Below are positions 27,501-35,592 of a DNA stretch of 64,000 nt, piece after piece; positions within the stretch are counted from its first letter, which is position 1, and every line of letters starts with the position of its first letter. The notes under the pieces were generated by a model. It ran no database searches, was not told the DNA's origin, and was given only the letters and a program-made list of their open reading frames with translations. The translations under genes and the position numbers were made by a program. Source of the DNA: an uncultured Muribaculaceae bacterium (GTDB lineage: Bacteria; Bacteroidota; Bacteroidia; Bacteroidales; Muribaculaceae); contig CAJUOB010000005.1 of assembly GCA_910587915.1 (NCBI GenBank), positions 112,135 through 176,134 on the forward strand, given 5' to 3'.

Positions 27501-27553
27501 ATAAATTAGAAGTGTGGATATTGCATACTTCCTACTAATAACTTCTAATTTAT
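27501..27553 (+). promoter_or_regulatory. Hairpin with alternative pairings between ribH and a small membrane-protein gene
   Basis: A perfect 13-bp inverted repeat (27501-27513 with 27541-27553, ATAAATTAGAAGT/ACTTCTAATTTAT) spans a 27-base loop. The loop holds a second ACTTC (27527-27531) that could pair with the same 5' arm. No T-run follows. It could modulate read-through or mRNA stability. Confidence 0.4.
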
Positions 27554-27562
27554 ACTGAAATC

Positions 27563-27844
27563 ATGGCTAATCCTGAAAAGAAATCGAGCGGAACTTGGAA
27601 ATGGCTAATCGCCGCCATTTTCGTTGCAATACTGGCTGTTGCCGTTATATACTACATCGGTTGGTTCGACAACAACACCCATGTCGACACACCGGCAGGC
27701 GATAACGTGGAACAGCAATACACCATTACCGAAGCCGGAGCCAATCAGCCCGGTGAGGCCGACTGGCAGAATGCCGAAGGACAGTCTATCGACGAATTGA
27801 TTACCGAACCGGCCTCAGAAACACAAACACCGCCTTCTGAATGA
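27563..27844 (+). CDS. Small single-pass membrane protein
   Basis: A 93-residue protein with a short basic N-terminus, one membrane helix (about residues 13-35, WLIAAIFVAILAVAVIYYIG) and an acidic, disordered tail rich in E, D, T and Q. I recognise no domain. Its stop overlaps the start of the next lipoprotein gene by 4 bases (ATGA), so the two are translationally coupled. Confidence 0.7.
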   Translation: MANPEKKSSGTWKWLIAAIFVAILAVAVIYYIGWFDNNTHVDTPAGDNVEQQYTITEAGANQPGEADWQNAEGQSIDELITEPASETQTPPSE

Positions 27845-28272
27845 AGAAAATCATATACATCGCAGTTGCTGCCACGACAATACTTGCCGTGGCAGCCTGC
27901 TCGCATGAAAAACACACTCCAATGTCGGAAGTCGACAGAGTCGAGGCTGCATACGACGACGGCCGATATGCAAAGGCCCAGGCGTTGGCCGACAGTCTCG
28001 TCATTGGCTCGGCTTTCAGCAAACTCGACGTATACGATCTGTGCCGGTTATCGCTGGCACTGATGCGTCTGGGCGAGATAGCAGGCGAGTCGGAAGTGAA
28101 CACCGCTTTCGCCGCACGCTGCCTGCAAGCCGCCCAACGACGCGACAGCGACTCCACCGCAATCTACATCAAAGCCATGGTCAACGAAGACCGGGCTCGG
28201 GTGATGATGCTAAATTCTTTGAACGAAGCTTCGCACGAAGCCCCTGTAGAAGGTGACAACGATGAAGAATAA
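27841..28272 (+). CDS. Lipoprotein of unknown function
   Basis: A 143-residue protein with a lipoprotein signal peptide (lipobox AVAAC, Cys20). The mature part is helical with one or two TPR-like helices (VEAAYDDGRYAKAQALADSL) and an acidic C-terminus. It is coupled to the membrane protein upstream and overlaps the SUI1-like gene downstream by 11 bases. No specific role can be read. Confidence 0.72.
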   Translation: MKKIIYIAVAATTILAVAACSHEKHTPMSEVDRVEAAYDDGRYAKAQALADSLVIGSAFSKLDVYDLCRLSLALMRLGEIAGESEVNTAFAARCLQAAQRRDSDSTAIYIKAMVNEDRARVMMLNSLNEASHEAPVEGDNDEE

Positions 28273-28612
28273 CAACGACTGGATGGCCCGCTTGGCGGCC
28301 TTGAAAAGCACCATGGGCGAAGAGAGCAGCCCCGTTGAACCAACCGAAGAAACTTCGGAGCCCGAAAATCGGCCAACTCAGGGACGCCTCGACATAGTCC
28401 TGGAGAAAAAAGGCAGAGCCGGCAAATGCGCCACAATTGTATGCGGCTTCACACTTCCCGATGATGAAGTCGAAAAGGTTGCCGCACAGTTGAAAAAATC
28501 GCTTGGATGCGGAGGATCCGCACGTGGCGGTGAAATCCTCATACAAGGCGACCGACGCAGCGATGTGCTCCGGCTCCTGACGGCACAGGGATTCAAGGCA
28601 AGAATCATCTGA
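28262..28612 (+). CDS. SUI1/YciH-family translation factor homologue
   Basis: A 116-residue protein. An acidic, disordered N-terminus (about 1-45) is followed by the SUI1 fold: LDIVLEKKGRAGKCATIVCGF, then VAAQLKKSLGCGG and GEILIQGD. It is homologous to eukaryotic eIF1 and bacterial YciH, which binds the 30S subunit and may inhibit incorrect initiation. The ATG at 28262 lies inside the preceding lipoprotein gene, and a GTG at 28253 in the same frame is less likely. It is the last gene of a three-gene overlapping unit. Confidence 0.85.
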   Translation: MKNNNDWMARLAALKSTMGEESSPVEPTEETSEPENRPTQGRLDIVLEKKGRAGKCATIVCGFTLPDDEVEKVAAQLKKSLGCGGSARGGEILIQGDRRSDVLRLLTAQGFKARII

Positions 28613-28650
28613 CTCTGATTCAAGTACTGCAAAACGCACCTATTGTTCTG

Positions 28651-28718
28651 ATTATGGCGCATATACCATAATTGCAATTCAATAGTATATGAAAAATCTC
28701 GTTTTTTTCATAACTTTG
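28651..28718 (+). promoter_or_regulatory. Promoter and inverted repeat before the PUL regulator
   Basis: TAACTTTG at 28711-28718, 11 bases before the ATG at 28730. An inverted repeat ATTATGG/CCATAAT (28651-28657 and 28666-28672) lies at about -65 to -45, a position suited to a regulator. The IR function is inferred. Confidence 0.5.
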
Positions 28719-28729
28719 CAACCGAAGTT

Positions 28730-31579
28730 ATGGCAGTACATGAAAAACGAAAATCCTCGATATTACTCAAGGGTAGCAACAGACCGGCCTATAGCCTGAT
28801 CGACTTAACACTCTTGATTCTCTATTTTTTTGCTGCTTGTGCATTTCCGGCAAAAGCGGCACATGTCGGCACGTCCAAACTCAGCAACCTCGAATTCAGA
28901 GCATTGACCACCGACAACGGTCTGAGTGATCAGTTGGTCAACACTATTTTCAAAGATTCCGAAGGCTATCTATGGCTCGGTACCGGAGTAGGAGTGGACC
29001 GCTTCGACGGCAACAACATGGTCAACTACAATTTCGCCGACGCCGATGGAACCCCCCGCCGCATCACAGCCATAGCAGAAGGACGCGACGGCCGCATATT
29101 CGTTGGAAGCTATCGTGGGCTGTTCGAGGCAATAGATGGTGGAAAACTCATTCCGCTGCTTCCCGACAAAATCAATTTCAGGGTATATGCACTTGTCTAC
29201 GACCGGTCCAGCAAACTATATATCGGTTCGGCCCAGGGCCTGTATATCTACGATACCATATCAGGCAAACTCGAGCAGAAACTGATTCACCGCGACGTCC
29301 TTTTCAGCGACAACGAAGTAACAGCGCTCGCATTTGCCTCGGGCGATGCACTGTGGATGACCACCCAGCACTCGCTGCACCGACTAAACCTCACCGACGG
29401 GCGCCTGTCGACAATACCGATGGAGACCGACGGCCCGGTTCGCAACATCATCGACCTTGGCGACAAGCTATATCTCGGTAGCTACGGCTCGGGGGTACTC
29501 GTATACGACATCGCTGAAAGCACATTCTCGCATGTACCTCGGGTTGGCAATGACCTCGTGACATCGCTCAGCATCGATCCCGGACGTCCTCAGACCATCT
29601 ATGTATCGACCGACGGCGAAGGCGTGTTCCGCATCGACAGTGGCGAGGTCGAGCCCGTGTTCAGCTCCACCAGCCTGCGGTCGAAATCTATCTACTCCAT
29701 GCTCGTCGATGAGCGTGGACTGTTCTGGCTCGGATACTACCAGAGCGGAGCCGACTATACTCCTTTCTACGACGATATATTCGAAGTCTACTCCTATCCG
29801 GGCCATCTCGACACCCGCTCCATGGCCGTACGCGCAGTCAGTGTCGACGGTCCACGTAAACTTATCGGCACCCGCGAAGGACTCTTCTACATCGACGAGG
29901 AAAAAGGACGGTCGGCATTTTTCCGCACTCCAAGACTACGCTCCAATATCATATTCTGCATAAAGCCGGTGGATGGGAAATACTACATCGGCACCTACAA
30001 CGGCGGCATGTACGTGTTCGACCCTGCCGACCTGTCGCTTTCCGACTTCGAAGGCGCCCCACACGACCCATTCGTGAGCGGCACAGTATTTGTAGTCGCG
30101 CAAGACCCTTCCGGCGAAGTATGGGCAGGCACATCCGACGGTGTTTTCCGCTTCTCGGGTGGAAAACTGGTGGCACATTACACATCGGAGAACTCGCAGC
30201 TTCCGTCCGGAAACGTATACGAAATATTTTTCGATAGCGCAGGCCGCGGATGGATGTGTGCCGAAAACGGAATGGCAGTATGGACAGGCCGACGGATGCA
30301 GTCCGACCGGTTCCCCGAAGGATTCGTCAATAATATGAACATACGCGAGGTTGCCGAAGTCAGCGATGGCCACCTGCTGTTCGCCCCCGACCGCGGACGG
30401 GTGTTCCGCAGCAACATGGAGCTCACAGAATACGGATTTGTAGAACCCGAAAGCGCCGAAAGTGCGTCTTCCACCACTTTTATAATCGAAGACCGCGACA
30501 ACAACAAGTGGTTCGGTTCTGAAAAAGGCCTTGCGCTGATGACAACGTCCGGCCGGAAACATCTGTTCACCAACGCCGACGGTCTACCCGACATGGTATT
30601 CACTCTCTGCGAACCCGAAGTAGACAGCGACGGCAACCTTTGGTTTGGCAACAACTCAGGCCTTGTGAAGCTCGACCGCCGGCGATTCCTGCGCAGTCTC
30701 GAGGAGTTGGAGCGCAAACCGATGATCACCGACGTGCTTGTTAACGGTAAAAGCGCAGCCTCACGTCTGCACCGCACCAAGGAAGTGGCAGAACTTCGCC
30801 TTAACGATGGTGAGACCGGGCTTACAGTGAACTGGAGCGACCTTGCCTACACCCATCCACGCTACACACACATCGAATACCGCCTCGACGGATTCGACGA
30901 CCATTGGCACACAAGCAGCGGAGGCTCGCCTGTCACATACTTCTCAGTTCCCACTGGCCAGACCACACTACGCATGCGCATGCCCGGCGACCCCGCAACC
31001 GAAACACAGCTCCGCATTGTGCGCGGCGTACGCATAAACTGGACCGTTTGGGCTCTATCGGCCATGACCATACTATGCGTGGCTCTGGTGGCATGGTACA
31101 TGCACCGCCACCAGCAGCACCGCCGCATGCTCGAAAGCCTTAAAGCCGAAGCCGCGTCGCTTGCCCAAAGTGCCGTAGAGGCGGAGGAAGAGAAAAAACG
31201 GAACCGCTACCGTACCACCAGGCTTAGTGCCGAAGAATGCCGGCGTATACTCAAAGTACTCGACGCAGTGATGCGAAAAGAGAAACCTTACACCAATACC
31301 GACCTCAAGAGTTCCGACCTCGCAACTCTGGCAGGGTGCAGCAGCCACGACCTGAGCTACGTGTTCAACCAGCATCTCGAGAAAAGTTTCTACGACTACG
31401 TGAACGAATATCGAGTCGAGGAATTCAAGCGTCTCGTAGCCGGTATCGACACATCGCGCTACACTCTTTCGGCCATGGCGGAGCAGTGTGGATTCTCATC
31501 AAGAGCATCGTTTTTCCGACATTTCAAGGCCATCACCGGGCGCACCCCGGCCGAGTACATGCGCGACCTCAAGGGCTAA
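28730..31579 (+). CDS. Propeller-sensor AraC regulator without kinase domains
   Basis: A 949-residue membrane regulator. An N-terminal membrane or signal segment (about 22-43) precedes two seven-bladed Reg_prop propellers (about 50-690, with DSEGYLWLGTGVGVDRFDG-like repeats), a Y_Y_Y domain (about 700-765), a membrane helix (about 770-792), a coiled coil and a C-terminal AraC-type HTH (about 850-949, TLSAMAEQCGFSSRASFFRHF). A standard hybrid two-component system of PULs has histidine kinase, ATPase and receiver domains between the helix and the HTH. All three are absent and the frame is continuous. It should sense glycan in the periplasm and bind DNA at the membrane. The PUL begins 0.2 kb downstream, its probable target. 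Confidence 0.85.
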   Translation: MAVHEKRKSSILLKGSNRPAYSLIDLTLLILYFFAACAFPAKAAHVGTSKLSNLEFRALTTDNGLSDQLVNTIFKDSEGYLWLGTGVGVDRFDGNNMVNYNFADADGTPRRITAIAEGRDGRIFVGSYRGLFEAIDGGKLIPLLPDKINFRVYALVYDRSSKLYIGSAQGLYIYDTISGKLEQKLIHRDVLFSDNEVTALAFASGDALWMTTQHSLHRLNLTDGRLSTIPMETDGPVRNIIDLGDKLYLGSYGSGVLVYDIAESTFSHVPRVGNDLVTSLSIDPGRPQTIYVSTDGEGVFRIDSGEVEPVFSSTSLRSKSIYSMLVDERGLFWLGYYQSGADYTPFYDDIFEVYSYPGHLDTRSMAVRAVSVDGPRKLIGTREGLFYIDEEKGRSAFFRTPRLRSNIIFCIKPVDGKYYIGTYNGGMYVFDPADLSLSDFEGAPHDPFVSGTVFVVAQDPSGEVWAGTSDGVFRFSGGKLVAHYTSENSQLPSGNVYEIFFDSAGRGWMCAENGMAVWTGRRMQSDRFPEGFVNNMNIREVAEVSDGHLLFAPDRGRVFRSNMELTEYGFVEPESAESASSTTFIIEDRDNNKWFGSEKGLALMTTSGRKHLFTNADGLPDMVFTLCEPEVDSDGNLWFGNNSGLVKLDRRRFLRSLEELERKPMITDVLVNGKSAASRLHRTKEVAELRLNDGETGLTVNWSDLAYTHPRYTHIEYRLDGFDDHWHTSSGGSPVTYFSVPTGQTTLRMRMPGDPATETQLRIVRGVRINWTVWALSAMTILCVALVAWYMHRHQQHRRMLESLKAEAASLAQSAVEAEEEKKRNRYRTTRLSAEECRRILKVLDAVMRKEKPYTNTDLKSSDLATLAGCSSHDLSYVFNQHLEKSFYDYVNEYRVEEFKRLVAGIDTSRYTLSAMAEQCGFSSRASFFRHFKAITGRTPAEYMRDLKG

Positions 31580-31733
31580 CAGAAGCCCTTATATGAGTCT
31601 CAAATTTTTGTGATACTTAGAATCTCAATTTCTTAAACATCTAATCTACACCTATTTACACACGTCCACACCCAAAATAATCGTTAGAGATATTTCAGCC
31701 TGAAAAAAGCTTTTCCATGCACGGACAGTTCGA

Positions 31734-31741
31734 TAATTTTG
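31734..31741 (+). promoter_or_regulatory. -7 box for the ECF sigma/SusCD transcript
   Basis: TAATTTTG, with no convincing -33 box at standard spacing, which could mean activator dependence. No further -7 box is seen before susC, so sigma gene and susCD are probably one transcript. Confidence 0.5.
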
Positions 31742-31773
31742 CATCGTGAACCACTCGCCGAGGGGTCACGACC

Positions 31774-31797
31774 ATGAAGAAATCACAACCTTTCTAA
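31774..31797 (+). CDS. Possible 7-codon upstream reading frame
   Basis: ATG-AAG-AAA-TCA-CAA-CCT-TTC then TAA, whose last A is the first base of the ATG at 31797 (TAATG). This arrangement favours translational coupling to the sigma gene. It may be chance; no conservation evidence is available. Confidence 0.2.
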   Translation: MKKSQPF

Positions 31798-32321
31798 TGC
31801 ATGAGACAATGAAAACAAGCGACAACCGAAACGACATCCTCACCCGCAGCTACAACGCCAACTATGGCCGTGTGCTTGGATTTGTCACCTCGCGTATCAA
31901 CTCTCCCGAAGATGCCGAGAACATCGCTCAGGATGTATGGCTTCGTCTGCTCGAATACGACAAGCCCATTTCGGAAGATTCATTACTACCGTTGCTCTAC
32001 ACCGTCGCCACCAATCTGGTGAACGACTATCTCCGCCGTCTCTACCGCTCGCGTGCGGCCTACAGCGACATGTTTGATTGCGCCGACGAACTCGATAGCA
32101 GTTGCGAATCGGGCATTTTCGCCCGCGACATAGCTAAAATTGAGCGCGAGCGCGTTGAGTGTCTTCCCCAGCAACGCCGTATAATATATGTAATGAGCCG
32201 CTTCGACGATAAGAGTGTGGCCGACATTGCCGATGAGTTGTCGCTCTCGTTCCGCACTGTCGAGAACCATCTGCGTCTCGGTCGCCGCGATATCCGCTCC
32301 TATATGGCAGAAGCTATATAG
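31797..32321 (+). CDS. ECF sigma factor, orphan of anti-sigma
   Basis: A 174-residue ECF sigma factor with region 2 (about 15-85, INSPEDAENIAQDVWLRLLE) and region 4 (about 115-170, VADIADELSLSFRTVENHL). The start is either 31797 (overlaps a tiny upstream frame as TAATG) or 31809. FecI-type sigma factors beside SusC genes normally come with a FecR anti-sigma gene and a SusC with an N-terminal STN domain. Neither is present: the next gene, 59 bases on, is a SusC without STN. It may therefore amplify PUL expression rather than transduce an outer-membrane signal. Confidence 0.85.
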   Translation: MHETMKTSDNRNDILTRSYNANYGRVLGFVTSRINSPEDAENIAQDVWLRLLEYDKPISEDSLLPLLYTVATNLVNDYLRRLYRSRAAYSDMFDCADELDSSCESGIFARDIAKIERERVECLPQQRRIIYVMSRFDDKSVADIADELSLSFRTVENHLRLGRRDIRSYMAEAI

Positions 32322-32380
32322 GAAACCGCACAAAAGCCATCTGAAATATCCTAAAAACAATCAATCATATCATCAAAAAC

Positions 32381-35300
32381 ATGCGAATCAGATTTAGTAC
32401 CATCTTGCCGTGGCGTGGCACCTTCCTCATGGGGTTGGTAGCTGCTTCACTGCTTGCTGGCAGTCCGCGTGCAATGGCCGCTCCCGAGCCCGCGCCTGCA
32501 GGACAAGCCGCAACCCAGACAGTGACAGGCGAGGTATTCGACGCTCAGGGCGAGCCCCTGATCGGAGCCTCGGTGACAGTGAAAGGTGTGCCAAACACCG
32601 GCTCCGTGTGCGACATCGACGGCCGCTTCAGCATCCGCGCTAAAAAAGGCGATATTCTCGTTATAAACTATGTCGGATATAAGGAACAGGAAGTACGCGT
32701 AGGCGACACTCCCCTTATCATAACCCTCGAAGAGAACACATCGGTGCTCGACGAAGTGGTAGTTGTCGGCTACGGTGTGCAGAAGAAAGCCACCATGACC
32801 GGCTCGGTTGCCGTTGTCGATGAGAAAGCACTCGAGAACAAAGGTACTCTATCGAGCCCTATGCAGGCCATCCAGGGTCAGGTACCTGGTGTTATTATCA
32901 CACGTAACTCCACCGCCCCCGGCGATGAAAGCTGGAACATGAGCCTGCGTGGTGCCGTATCGGCCAATGCCGCCACCCCACTGGTAATCATCGACGGTGT
33001 CGAGTACGAAAGCATCAACGACCTGCGCCTCATCAACCCTTCCGACATCGAGACCATGAACTTCCTCAAGGACTCGTCGGCTTCTATCTACGGTAGCAAG
33101 GCTGCCGGCGGTGTAGTGCTCATCACCACCAAGAGCGCCAAGGCCGGAAAGGTGAAAGTGGACTACAACGGTTCGTACACATACAAGCACATCGGTCTTT
33201 CTGCCGAGCTCATGAGCCTCGACGAATGGAGCGACGCCGTGCTGATGGCACGCCGCAACGACGGACAGCCCGAAAGCGACGTATGGATCCGCTACGCACA
33301 GCTCGCCAAGAAATACAAAGGTAGCTGGATCAACGGAAATCCCCTCAACATGAGCAATGTCGACGACATGCCTTTCTTCGATACCGACTGGCAGGATGTG
33401 ATGTGGGGCGACTCCTGGAGCACCCAGCACGAACTGTCGGTAAGCGGTGGTACTGAAAAGAACACCTACCGCTTCTCGCTCGGATACATGTACGACGACT
33501 CCAATCTCAAATGGGGTAACAACCACAACCAGCGTATCAACCTCCGCCTAAACAACGGCATGCAGCTGGCCGAGAACTTCACTCTCCAGAGCGTGATTGC
33601 ATTCAACCGTCAGGATCAGGTCGCTCCTACACAGATTGGCTCGGCACTCACCGTAAGCGCCACACAGCCCGGCTACCCGACTTCGACAGCCGACGGCAAG
33701 CCCTACGCATGGGGCCGCGACTGGCGTACTCCCAACTGGCTCTGCGAGCTCGGCGGCGACAATAAACTCAAAGTGAACGCCATCAACATCAGCGAGACTC
33801 TCCGCTACGAGATTCTCAAGGGCTTCACTGCAAATGCCGTGCTCGGTTTCAACCACTCCGAGGCCGTACGCGACATCAAGACCGAGCCCATCGAGTTCTT
33901 CCAGTACGACGGTACTCCCGAAGTCACCTTCCCCCTTCAGAAGGACACATACTACCGCAAGACAAGCAGCCAGACCGATTTCTACTCCGTTCAGGGCTAC
34001 CTCAACTACGACAAGACCTTCAACGAAGTACACAACATGACCGTAATGGCCGGTCTGCAGTACAACCTCAAGCAGTACGACGGCTACGGCGTAAACACAC
34101 TCGACATCCAGCCCTCACTCAATGTGCCCAATGGCGTTGGCGAAATCACACTCAACGGCGTAGGCAAATGGGAAGAAGCCATCATGTCGTACTATGGCCG
34201 TGCTAACTACGACTACGCAAGCAAGTACATGATCGAGGCACAGGCCCGCTACGACGGTAGCTCGAAATTCCGCCCCGAAAACCGCTGGGCATTCTTCTGG
34301 GGAACATCGCTCGGCTGGCGCATCACCGAGGAATCGTTCATGCAGGGTGCCCGCCGCTGGGTCAACGAACTCAAGCTCCGCGCATCGTACGGCAACGTAG
34401 GTAACCAGAGCGGTATCGACCGCTACGACGGCAATCTCCTCTATAACATGAGCTCAACAGGCGGCAACCTCATCGGCGGCTCGCTCGTAGGCACAATCAA
34501 TACCAACGGCAAACTCGTGTCGACCGATCGTACATGGGAACGTATCCACAACTACAACGTCGCTCTCGACTTCGGATTCTTCAACAATCGCCTGCGCGGT
34601 ACTGTCGAAGCATTCTGGAAGCACACCAACAACATGCTCATCGGCGTTACTTATCCTGCAATCCTCGGCGACTCCGCTCCTACCGGCAACAAAGGTAAGT
34701 TCAAATCGTGGGGCTACGAAGGCCAGTTGAACTGGAACGACCGCATCGGCGACGTTTCCTACCACGTAGGCGGCACATTCACCTATGCCGACAATGAACT
34801 CGTGGACCGCGGCGGCAGCGGCGTACTTGCTTCCGGCATGCGTTCCGACCGCGAAGGCTATCCCCTGCGCTCCATCTTCGGTCTCCGCTACTGCGGCAAG
34901 ATCCAGACAGAGGAACAGCTCACCAAGTACAAAGACCGCTATCAGGAAACATCGCAGGTTGGTAACATCCGTCTTCTCCGTCTCGGCGACAATATGTTCG
35001 AGGACGTAAACGGTGACGGCAAACTCACCGCCGAAGACTACGTATACCTCGGTACCGACGACCCCAAGATTCAGTTCTCGTTCAACTTCGGTGCCGAATG
35101 GAAAGGCTTCGACGTGAACTTCATCTTCCAGGGTGCAGGCAAGCGCACAGTATTCCGCCGTCAGGGCAATGGTAGCGCCGACCCATGGCAGATTCCCATG
35201 CGCGCCGTGTACATGAACTCGTCGAACCACTGGGTGGGCGATGTATGGAGCCCCGAAAATCCCGATGGCCGCTACCCCTCGCTCACAAACACCGGCGACA

Positions 35301-35575
35301 TCAACAACTACAACTACCAGTGCTCGAGCTGGCTTGTGAACGACGGCTCATATCTCCGTCTGAAGAACATCACCGTAGGCTACACCATGCCCAAGGCCCT
35401 CCTCGACAAGCAGAAAGTGCTCACCAATGTGCGATTCTACATCACCGGTACCGACATCTGGGAACTCACCCACATCCACGACGGATGGGACCCCGAAGCC
35501 GCATCGACCGTAAGCAACACATCGCGCTACCCCTTCAACCGCACCTGGACTTTCGGTGCCAACCTCACCTTCTAA
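32381..35575 (+). CDS. SusC-like TonB-dependent outer-membrane transporter
   Basis: A 1064-residue protein with signal peptide (residues 1-33), a carboxypeptidase-D-regulatory-like domain (about 47-118, GEVFDAQGEPLIGASVTVKG), a TonB box-like segment LDEVVVVGYG (about 122-131), a plug domain (to about 245) and a 22-strand barrel ending in the aromatic TFGANLTF. It imports oligosaccharides bound by the SusD partner 17 bases downstream. There is no N-terminal STN domain. It is the first structural gene of the PUL. Confidence 0.95.
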   Translation: MRIRFSTILPWRGTFLMGLVAASLLAGSPRAMAAPEPAPAGQAATQTVTGEVFDAQGEPLIGASVTVKGVPNTGSVCDIDGRFSIRAKKGDILVINYVGYKEQEVRVGDTPLIITLEENTSVLDEVVVVGYGVQKKATMTGSVAVVDEKALENKGTLSSPMQAIQGQVPGVIITRNSTAPGDESWNMSLRGAVSANAATPLVIIDGVEYESINDLRLINPSDIETMNFLKDSSASIYGSKAAGGVVLITTKSAKAGKVKVDYNGSYTYKHIGLSAELMSLDEWSDAVLMARRNDGQPESDVWIRYAQLAKKYKGSWINGNPLNMSNVDDMPFFDTDWQDVMWGDSWSTQHELSVSGGTEKNTYRFSLGYMYDDSNLKWGNNHNQRINLRLNNGMQLAENFTLQSVIAFNRQDQVAPTQIGSALTVSATQPGYPTSTADGKPYAWGRDWRTPNWLCELGGDNKLKVNAINISETLRYEILKGFTANAVLGFNHSEAVRDIKTEPIEFFQYDGTPEVTFPLQKDTYYRKTSSQTDFYSVQGYLNYDKTFNEVHNMTVMAGLQYNLKQYDGYGVNTLDIQPSLNVPNGVGEITLNGVGKWEEAIMSYYGRANYDYASKYMIEAQARYDGSSKFRPENRWAFFWGTSLGWRITEESFMQGARRWVNELKLRASYGNVGNQSGIDRYDGNLLYNMSSTGGNLIGGSLVGTINTNGKLVSTDRTWERIHNYNVALDFGFFNNRLRGTVEAFWKHTNNMLIGVTYPAILGDSAPTGNKGKFKSWGYEGQLNWNDRIGDVSYHVGGTFTYADNELVDRGGSGVLASGMRSDREGYPLRSIFGLRYCGKIQTEEQLTKYKDRYQETSQVGNIRLLRLGDNMFEDVNGDGKLTAEDYVYLGTDDPKIQFSFNFGAEWKGFDVNFIFQGAGKRTVFRRQGNGSADPWQIPMRAVYMNSSNHWVGDVWSPENPDGRYPSLTNTGDINNYNYQCSSWLVNDGSYLRLKNITVGYTMPKALLDKQKVLTNVRFYITGTDIWELTHIHDGWDPEAASTVSNTSRYPFNRTWTFGANLTF

Positions 35576-35592
35576 TTTAGGAAAGACACACA

